A stretch of 6,086 nucleotides of DNA from positions 1-6,086 of the forward strand of contig NZ_JNYJ01000105.1 of the NCBI RefSeq assembly GCF_000716715.1, in the 5' to 3' direction. The translations under genes were made by a program, and so were the position numbers. The notes under the pieces were generated by a model that was not told the DNA's origin, did no database searches, and was given only the letters and a program-made list of their open reading frames with translations. Positions 1 through 4,272 of this stretch are shown piece after piece. This DNA comes from Dactylosporangium aurantiacum. Its GTDB lineage: Bacteria; Actinomycetota; Actinomycetes; Mycobacteriales; Micromonosporaceae. The first letter of the stretch is position 1; each line of letters opens with the position of its first letter.

Positions 1-89
1 GAAGCCGTCACGGTCGGCTCATCAGTCGCACAACCGGACAGCACCAGCAACACAGCCGCAGCAGCCACGACATACGGGGTTCGTCTCAC
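1..89 (-). CDS. Sugar-binding lipoprotein of the ABC importer, N-terminal part only
   Basis: This is the first 29 codons of a secreted lipoprotein; the rest lies beyond the left edge. Translation from the GTG at 89-87 gives two arginines after the start, a hydrophobic stretch (VVAAAAVLLVLSG) and then LSGC, a lipobox, with the lipidated cysteine at residue 20 followed by ATDEPT. This is a complete type II signal peptide. An AGGAG lies 5 bases upstream of the GTG. The gene follows the second permease stop by 31 bases on the same strand, so it is very probably the extracytoplasmic substrate-binding protein of the importer, anchored to the outer face of the membrane. The identity as a binding protein is inferred from signal and position; none of the ligand-binding domain is visible, so the sugar is unknown. 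Third codon positions are more mixed than in the neighbours, as is usual for signal peptides. Confidence 0.85.
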   Translation of the reverse strand, partial: MRRTPYVVAAAAVLLVLSGCATDEPTVTA

Positions 90-94
90 GTGTT

Positions 95-99
95 CTCCT
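95..99 (-). promoter_or_regulatory. Ribosome binding site of the lipoprotein gene
   Basis: AGGAG on the minus strand (GAGGAG if extended to 100), 5 bases before the GTG at 89. It fixes the start codon of the lipoprotein, which is otherwise not translationally coupled to the permease ahead of it. A separate strong site fits the need for more binding protein than permease. Confidence 0.7.
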
Positions 100-120
100 C
101 AACAGGGGTGGGGGTGTGCG

Positions 121-1092
121 TCACCGCCGGCGCAGCGCTCCGACGGCCACGGCGACGAGGATGATCAGGCCTTGGACGGTGGATCTGAGGGCGCCGGAGA
201 CGCCGTAGAAGTTCAGGAGGGCGAAGAGCGTCTCGAGGGTCAGCGCGCCGAGCATGGCGCCGGCGACCGAGCCGCGGCCGCCGCCGAGGACGACACCGCC
301 GAGGACGACGGCGGTGATGGCGCCGAACTCGAGCCCGGCGCCGGCCTGGAACGACACGCCGCTGTACCCGCCGAGCAGGATCGCCGCCACGGTGGCGAGG
401 ACGCCGCTGAGCACGAACGCGATCGTCTTGGTCCGCCACACCCGCACACCGGTGAGCTCCGCGGTGCGCGGGTTGCCGCCGACGGCCACCAGGGTGCGGC
501 CGAAGTCGGACCGGGTGACGGCGATCGCGACGGCGGCGACGCCGAGCAGGACGAGCAGCGCGTAGGGCACCCGGCCGAGCAGCGGCACGTCCTCGAACGC
601 GCGGCGGCCGAAGCGGCGGAACTCCTCGGACAGCCCGCCCTTGGGCGCGCCGTCGGACCACAGGTAGACGGCGCCGACGAGGATCAGGTACATGCCGAGG
701 GTCGTGATGAACGACGGCACCCGCAGCAGCGTGGTGACGAGCCCGTTGACCAGGCCGACGGCGACGCCGAACGCGAGCACGACGAGGATCACGGGCCAGG
801 TCCGGTCCGGGTCGCTGTCGATGAGCCGGGCCGCGACGACGACCTGCGCGGTGACCAGCGAGCCGACGGACAGGTCGAACTCGCCGGAGACGATGACGTA
901 GTACTGCCCGGCGGCGAGCAGGATGATCGGCGCGGACCGGCCGATGAACGACAGCAGCGACGCCGGGGCGAAGAAGTCCGGCTGCCGGACCGCGACCAGG
1001 ACCAGCAGCACCGCGAGGATCCCGACGATCGGGGCGATCCCACCCGGCTTCAACAGGTTGACTTTGCGCTTCTCCAGCACGGTCGCGGTCAT
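121..1092 (-). CDS. Sugar ABC transporter permease, CUT2/RbsC family (second permease)
   Basis: A 323-residue inner-membrane subunit that forms half of the sugar channel. The sequence shows about eight to ten hydrophobic segments, roughly at residues 16-36, 52-70, 78-92, 100-121, 125-146, 174-194, 222-244, 254-290 and 302-320. CUT2 permease hallmarks are present: FDLSVGS at 72-78, VNGLVTT near 115-121, the cytoplasmic GRTLVAVGGNPRTAELTGV at 198-216 and a glycine-rich AITAVVLGGVVLGGGRG block at 258-274. Length matches the family (about 320-350). The start is the ATG at 1092, which overlaps the TGA of the preceding permease (1091-1089) as ATGA and has GGAAGG 7 bases upstream; the open frame continues upstream to 1416 but that part lies inside the other permease and lacks membrane-protein character. 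It differs clearly from its neighbour, so the channel is probably a heterodimer, as in RhaPQ or LsrCD. The substrate cannot be assigned. Confidence 0.93.
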   Translation of the reverse strand: MTATVLEKRKVNLLKPGGIAPIVGILAVLLVLVAVRQPDFFAPASLLSFIGRSAPIILLAAGQYYVIVSGEFDLSVGSLVTAQVVVAARLIDSDPDRTWPVILVVLAFGVAVGLVNGLVTTLLRVPSFITTLGMYLILVGAVYLWSDGAPKGGLSEEFRRFGRRAFEDVPLLGRVPYALLVLLGVAAVAIAVTRSDFGRTLVAVGGNPRTAELTGVRVWRTKTIAFVLSGVLATVAAILLGGYSGVSFQAGAGLEFGAITAVVLGGVVLGGGRGSVAGAMLGALTLETLFALLNFYGVSGALRSTVQGLIILVAVAVGALRRR

Positions 1093-2204
1093 GCTGCCGC
1101 CTTCCGGGAGTTGCGGCGGCGATGCATCCGCCGGGCGTAGACGGCCACCGCCGCGATGATGATGACGCCGCGGATGACCTGCTTGAAGAACGCGTCGACC
1201 TCGAGCTGGTTGAAGATGCTGTCGATGCTGGCCAGCAGCAGCACGCCGCCGACGGTGCCGAGGACGCCGCCGCGCCCGCCGGCCAGGGCCGTGCCACCGA
1301 GGACGACCGCGGCGATGGACTCCAGGTCGTAGAGGCCCTCGACGCCGACCCGGGGCGCGCCGGAGCCGAGCCGGCTGGCGAGGTAGATGCCGGCGAGTCC
1401 GGAGCACAGCGCGCACAGCACGTGGGCGACGATGAGGATGCGATCGTTGCGTACGCCGGAGAGCCGGGCCACGTCGGGGTCGCCGCCGACGGCGATGAGG
1501 TGGTGGCCGAAGCGGGTGTTGCGGACCGCGAACCAGGCCGCGACGGCGACGGCGAGCAGCAGCAGGAAAGCCACCGGCACGGGCCCGATCCGCTGGTAGC
1601 CGAGGCTCTGCACGAACGCGGGCGCGGTCTTGCCGGCCGGCCCGTCGTAGCCGTTGTCGAGGTAGCCCTTGAGCAGCAGCCCGACGCCGACGGTGGCGAT
1701 GAAGGCGTTGATCCGCAGCTTCGTCACCAGCAGCCCGTTGAGCAGCCCGATGGCGGCGGCGACGAGCAGCACCAGGCCGAGCGCCGGCAGGATGTTGCCG
1801 TCGGACCCCGCCATGGTCTCGGCCGCGACGAGCGTGCTGATGCTGATGACGTACGCGACGGACAGGTCGAGCGACCCGGCGAGGATGACGAGCGTCTGCC
1901 CGACGGCGACGAGCCCGAGCCCGGTCGCGACGTGCAGGAGGCTGACGACGGTGGACTGGTTGAACAGCGACCCGCCGTCGATGGCGACGACGATCCAGCC
2001 GATCACCAGCGTCAGCGCGAGCGCGATGTAGACCCCGCGGGCGGGACCGGCCGCGGATGCCTTGAGCCTGATGCTTCGCGTCTTCGCCGGTGCAGGAGGC
2101 GCGGTCACGCCATCACCTCCGCTGCGCTCCGGCGCCGGCATGACCTGGACACTGTGCCCATTGCTCGCGGCTCCTCCGCTTCGCTCCGGCCCGCTCGTGG
2201 TCAT
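1089..2204 (-). CDS. Sugar ABC transporter permease, CUT2/RbsC family (first permease), start uncertain
   Basis: A 371-residue inner-membrane permease if read from the ATG at 2204. After a hydrophilic N-terminus it has hydrophobic segments near residues 57-75, 88-110, 115-130, 138-160, 165-182, 208-227, 255-277, 292-330 and 342-357. Family motifs are LDLSVAYVIS at 112-121, LLNGLLVTKLRINAF at 154-168, FGHHLIAVGGDPDVARLSGVR at 232-252 (the likely ATPase-coupling loop) and ESIAAVVLGGTALAGGRGG at 295-313. The ATG at 2204 overlaps the ATPase TGA (2203-2201) and has GAGG 7 bases upstream. However, the first 32 codons are Ser/Gly/Pro-rich, contain PERSGG twice (residues 6-11 and 25-30), use A or T at third positions more than the rest, and are followed by a GTG at 2108 with an ideal GGAGG 7 bases upstream. 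Starting there gives 339 residues, closer to family length. I list the longer form because of the coupled ATG; the two starts are about equally likely. Confidence 0.9.
   Translation of the reverse strand: MTTSGPERSGGAASNGHSVQVMPAPERSGGDGVTAPPAPAKTRSIRLKASAAGPARGVYIALALTLVIGWIVVAIDGGSLFNQSTVVSLLHVATGLGLVAVGQTLVILAGSLDLSVAYVISISTLVAAETMAGSDGNILPALGLVLLVAAAIGLLNGLLVTKLRINAFIATVGVGLLLKGYLDNGYDGPAGKTAPAFVQSLGYQRIGPVPVAFLLLLAVAVAAWFAVRNTRFGHHLIAVGGDPDVARLSGVRNDRILIVAHVLCALCSGLAGIYLASRLGSGAPRVGVEGLYDLESIAAVVLGGTALAGGRGGVLGTVGGVLLLASIDSIFNQLEVDAFFKQVIRGVIIIAAVAVYARRMHRRRNSRKAAA
1100..1105 (-). promoter_or_regulatory. Ribosome binding site of the second permease
   Basis: GGAAGG on the minus strand, 7 bases before the ATG at 1092 and inside the end of the preceding permease gene. 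Together with the ATGA overlap it supports that start over in-frame codons farther upstream. Confidence 0.55.
2105..2161 (-). other. Possible 18-codon mini-ORF inside the junction insert
   Basis: An ATG at 2161 opens a frame offset from the permease frame, reading MGTVSRSCRRRSAAEVMA and stopping at a TGA (2107-2105) that overlaps the alternative permease GTG at 2108 as GTGA. The GGAGG of repeat copy 1 lies 11 bases before the ATG (9 from GGAGGAG). If translated it would couple to the GTG start. It could easily be chance in GC-rich DNA; nothing shows that the peptide itself matters. Confidence 0.2.
2109..2204 (-). repeat. 96-base insert-like segment with two 18-base repeats at a gene junction
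   Basis: Between the ATG at 2204 and the alternative start GTG at 2108 lies a 96-base segment that holds two copies of GCCGGAGCGnAGCGGAGG on the minus strand: 2190-2173 (n = A) and 2133-2116 (n = C). They match at 17 of 18 positions and are 57 bases apart. The junction itself also recurs: GAGGTGAAGGCATGACC at 2215-2199 and GAGGTGATGGCGTGACC at 2119-2103 match at 15 of 17 positions and are 96 bases apart. Codon use in the segment is less GC3-biased than in the surrounding genes. The picture fits a small repeat element inserted at, or a tandem duplication of, a stop/start junction. It remains in frame with the permease, so it may be translated as an N-terminal extension. That it is mobile is inference. 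Confidence 0.5.
2116..2120 (-). promoter_or_regulatory. Strong Shine-Dalgarno for the alternative permease start (GTG at 2108)
   Basis: GGAGG, extending to GGAGGTGA, sits 7 bases before GTG 2108-2106. It is formed by the 3' end of the second copy of the 18-base repeat. It is the best Shine-Dalgarno in the operon and is the main reason to consider 2108 as a real start, alone or in addition to 2204. Confidence 0.5.
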
Positions 2205-3742
2205 GCCTTCACCTCTTCGACGGTCAGCGCGCCGGTGGCGAGCCCGACGACGTCCTCTTCACTCGCGCCGGCGGGCAGCTCCCCGGCGATGGCCCCGTCA
2301 CGCATGACGACGATCCGGTCGCTCATGCCGAGCAGCTCCGGCAGCTCGGACGAGATCATCAGCACCGCGGCGCCCTCGCGGGCGAGCTTGCGGACCAGGT
2401 CGTGGATCGCGGACTTGGCGCCGACGTCGATGCCGCGGGTCGGCTCGTCGAAGAGCAGGACCTTCGGCCCGAGCGCGAGCCAGCGGGCGAGCACGACCTT
2501 CTGCTGGTTGCCGCCGGACAGGAACCGGATCTCCTGGTCCTCCCCGGCGGCGTGCACCTCGACCGCCTTGAGCAGGTCGCGGACCTTCACGGTGCGGCCG
2601 GTGCGGCCGCTCGTGGAGAAGAGCCCGGACGGGAAGACGGCGCGCCCGGCGAGCAGGGCGTTGTCCAGCACCGACTGGCCGGCGACGATGCCTTCGCCCT
2701 TGCGGTCCTCGGTGACGTACGCGATGCCGGCCCGGATCGCGGCACGAGGCGAGCGCAGCTGCACCCGCACGCCGTCGAGCTCGACGGTGCCGGCGGTGAA
2801 CGGGTCGGCTCCGAAGATCGCGCGGGCGAGCGCGGAGCGGCCGGAGCCCTGCAGGCCACCGATGCCGAGGATCTCCCCGGCGCGCAACCGGACGTCGACG
2901 CCGCGCAGCTTGTGGTTCGCTCCACCGTGGACGGACAGGCGGACGGCGCCGAGGTCGCCGGGGTCGGCCCGAGGCGGGTAGTAGCTGGCCAGGTCCCGGC
3001 CGACCATGTGCTTGACGAGCTGGTCGGCGGTGGTGTCACGGGTGGCGAGCGTGGTGACCCGGCGGCCGTCCTTGAGCACCGTGATCCTGTCCGACAGGTC
3101 GAAGACCTCGGTGAGGCGGTGCGACACGTACAGCAGGCCGATGCCGCGCTCCTGGAGCCGGCGCACCAGGGCGTAGAGCAGCTCGACCTCGTGGTCGGCG
3201 AGCGCGGCGGTCGGCTCGTCCATGATGAGCAGGCGCGCGTCGAGCGCGAGCGCCTTGACGATTTCGACGACCTGCTGCTGGGCGACGCCCAGCCGGCCGA
3301 CCTTCACGCCCGGGTCGAAGGACGTCTCGCCGGCGGCGGCGAGCAGCTCCGCGGTGCGGGCCAGCATGGCCTTGCGGTCCACGAGCCCGCGCCGGACCGG
3401 CTCGTGGCCGAGGAACACGTTCTCGGCGACGGTGCGCTCGGGCAGCAGGTTGAACTCCTGGTGGATGATCCCGATGCCGGCCGCCTGCGCGTCGCGCGGG
3501 CCCTTGAAGCCCACGGGCCGGCCGTCGAGCTCGATCGTGCCACCGTCGGGGGTGTACACCCCGGAGATGATTTTCATGAGGGTCGACTTGCCTGCGCCGT
3601 TCTCGCCGACGACGGCGTGCACCTCGCCCGGGCGTACGTCGATGTCCACATCGGACAGCACGCGGACACCGAGGAAGGACTTGCCGATCCCGCCGAGCCG
3701 GAGCAGAGGGGGTGTTTCAGGTGTGGGGGGTGTTTCGGGCAC
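2201..3742 (-). CDS. Sugar ABC transporter ATP-binding protein, double ATPase of the RbsA/MglA type
   Basis: A 513-residue cytoplasmic protein with two fused nucleotide-binding domains that powers import through the two permeases. Domain 1 has Walker A GENGAGKS at 46-53, the Q-loop glutamine at 95, a family-typical degenerate signature LGVAQQQ at 151-157, Walker B LLIMDEP at 171-177 and H-loop His208. Domain 2 has a degenerate Walker A, GLQGSGRS at 296-303, where arginine 302 replaces the catalytic lysine; a perfect LSGGNQQK signature at 408-415; Walker B VLLFDEP at 429-435; and SSE in place of the H-loop histidine near 464-466. This asymmetry, one full and one degenerate site, is usual for RbsA, MglA, XylG and LsrA, and so is the length. 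The start is the GTG at 3742: a stop lies 15 bases upstream in frame and AGGGG lies 6 bases upstream. The N-terminus has a short PETPP duplication (residues 2-6 and 8-12). It is the first gene of the operon. Confidence 0.96.
   Translation of the reverse strand: MPETPPTPETPPLLRLGGIGKSFLGVRVLSDVDIDVRPGEVHAVVGENGAGKSTLMKIISGVYTPDGGTIELDGRPVGFKGPRDAQAAGIGIIHQEFNLLPERTVAENVFLGHEPVRRGLVDRKAMLARTAELLAAAGETSFDPGVKVGRLGVAQQQVVEIVKALALDARLLIMDEPTAALADHEVELLYALVRRLQERGIGLLYVSHRLTEVFDLSDRITVLKDGRRVTTLATRDTTADQLVKHMVGRDLASYYPPRADPGDLGAVRLSVHGGANHKLRGVDVRLRAGEILGIGGLQGSGRSALARAIFGADPFTAGTVELDGVRVQLRSPRAAIRAGIAYVTEDRKGEGIVAGQSVLDNALLAGRAVFPSGLFSTSGRTGRTVKVRDLLKAVEVHAAGEDQEIRFLSGGNQQKVVLARWLALGPKVLLFDEPTRGIDVGAKSAIHDLVRKLAREGAAVLMISSELPELLGMSDRIVVMRDGAIAGELPAGASEEDVVGLATGALTVEEVKA
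2209..2215 (-). promoter_or_regulatory. Ribosome binding site for the permease ATG at 2204
   Basis: GAGGTGA within the last codons of the ATPase gene; GAGG ends 7 bases before ATG 2204. It competes with the GGAGG site 96 bases downstream and leaves the permease start ambiguous. Confidence 0.45.
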
Positions 3743-3748
3743 TGCAAA

Positions 3749-3753
3749 CCCCT
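3749..3753 (-). promoter_or_regulatory. Ribosome binding site of the ATPase gene
   Basis: AGGGG on the minus strand, 6 bases before the GTG at 3742. With the in-frame TAG just upstream it makes this GTG the only credible start. Confidence 0.6.
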
Positions 3754-3819
3754 AACCGACCGTAACCATCGAAGACGGCCGTGATTGCGGTCGAGCATCG
3801 GTGGAGCACGTAGCGTGGG

Positions 3820-3840
3820 GGACTTTCGCCTTTGAAGTCC
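3820..3840. repeat. 6+6 palindrome, candidate operator in the transporter leader
   Basis: GGACTT at 3820-3825 and AAGTCC at 3835-3840 are perfect inverted copies around a 9-base centre that includes a TTTCG. It lies about 80 bases before the ATPase start, downstream of the proposed promoter, where a repressor could block transcription. Six-base arms can occur by chance. Confidence 0.3.
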
Positions 3841-3894
3841 TGAACTTTTGCTGGTTTCGACTAAAGGTGGTGGAGAGCAGAGTAAATGTTTCGA
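3824..3894. repeat. Three spaced TTTCG elements, candidate operator array
   Basis: TTTCG(C/A) appears at 3824-3829, 3855-3860 and 3889-3894 in the same orientation; the last two extend to GTTTCGA (3854-3860 and 3888-3894). Start-to-start distances are 31 and 34 bases, about three helical turns. The right-hand copy lies in the spacer of the proposed transporter promoter. Repeated TTTCG-like boxes are known operators of DeoR-family sugar repressors; linking them to such a regulator here is inference, and no regulator gene is in the window. Confidence 0.25.
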
Positions 3895-3907
3895 TGTTCG
3901 GCCGCAA
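3879..3907 (-). promoter_or_regulatory. Putative promoter of the sugar transporter operon
   Basis: On the minus strand TTGCGG (3907-3902) and TACTCT (3884-3879) are separated by 17 bases. Each keeps three consensus positions (TTG; TA...T), which is acceptable for actinobacterial housekeeping promoters. It would place the RNA start near 3872, giving a leader of about 130 bases before the GTG at 3742. The inverted repeat at 3904-3938 overlaps the -35 and a GTTTCGA box lies in the spacer, both fitting regulation. Confidence 0.3.
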
Positions 3908-3938
3908 CGGCGCAACGTCACCGAAACAAAGCCGTTGC
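3904..3938. repeat. 8+8 inverted repeat overlapping the transporter -35
   Basis: GCAACGGC at 3904-3911 and GCCGTTGC at 3931-3938 are perfect reverse complements with a 19-base interval. It could be a regulator site with separated half-sites, or a stem-loop in a plus-strand transcript. No T-run follows on either side, so a simple terminator is unlikely. Confidence 0.4.
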
Positions 3939-4131
3939 ATCACCTCCGCCGATCGACCGACGCCGACAAGCCCAACGGAGGAGAGCACAGAGAGCGCTTC
4001 CCCGTCCAGCCTGCTCATGAGATGGCTTTTGACCTGCCGGTACGGGCAAGAGAACGTCCGAGACGTCGCCGAATCGCTCCCGAAAAAATTGTTATGGCCA
4101 TTCACGCAATGGACCGCGCTGCGGCGGGATC

Positions 4132-4160
4132 TTGACACCATCGCCTTCCGTCGCCAAATT
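4132..4160 (+). promoter_or_regulatory. Putative promoter of the sigma-fusion gene
   Basis: A perfect TTGACA at 4132-4137 is followed, after 17 bases, by CAAATT at 4155-4160, which keeps only three -10 consensus positions. It lies about 110 bases upstream of the first possible start codon. The -35 is good and the -10 is poor, so this is tentative. Confidence 0.25.
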
Positions 4161-4272
4161 GGGTACTCGGCCAGAGCGGCGATGACACCGATGCGGACGG
4201 TGACGGGCCGGTGTCCTGCGCATCCATGACGGCGATTGTGGGACCTGACATGCACAGACAGCGAGCTGGTAG

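Larger units (their letters stand above)
3743..4272. other. Divergent intergenic control region, no supported gene
   Basis: This 530-base stretch separates the leftward transporter operon from the rightward sigma-fusion gene. Its base composition is visibly less GC-rich than the genes, with A/T runs at 3838-3865, 3881-3897 and 4082-4096. Open frames exist (for example a plus-strand frame over 3801-4229), but they use TTA, CTA, AGA and AAA freely, show no clear third-position GC bias, have no domain I recognise, and start without a good ribosome site. I therefore read it as regulatory DNA. It contains the promoter and repeat elements listed separately. I see no tRNA, no terminator with a T-tract, and no GGAAC (the usual ECF -35) on either strand. 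Confidence 0.6.

Noticed and set aside
1..1092. Assigning the importer to L-rhamnose or autoinducer-2
   Set aside because: Two different permeases with a double ATPase fit RhaTPQ or Lsr, but the ligand-binding domain is outside the window and no catabolic gene is visible, so a symbol or substrate would be a guess.
1122..2981. Very long plus-strand open frame of about 619 codons opposite the permease and ATPase genes
   Set aside because: It is antisense to genes with clear family motifs. Its low-complexity Asp/Gly/Arg/Ala/Glu-rich translation is what GC-rich coding DNA gives in the opposing frame.
3801..4229. Plus-strand open frame of 142 codons (GTG start) in the divergent region
   Set aside because: It uses rare codons (TTA, CTA, AGA, AAA), lacks the strong third-position GC bias of the real genes, has no recognisable motif, has no proper ribosome site and would cover the proposed transporter promoter.
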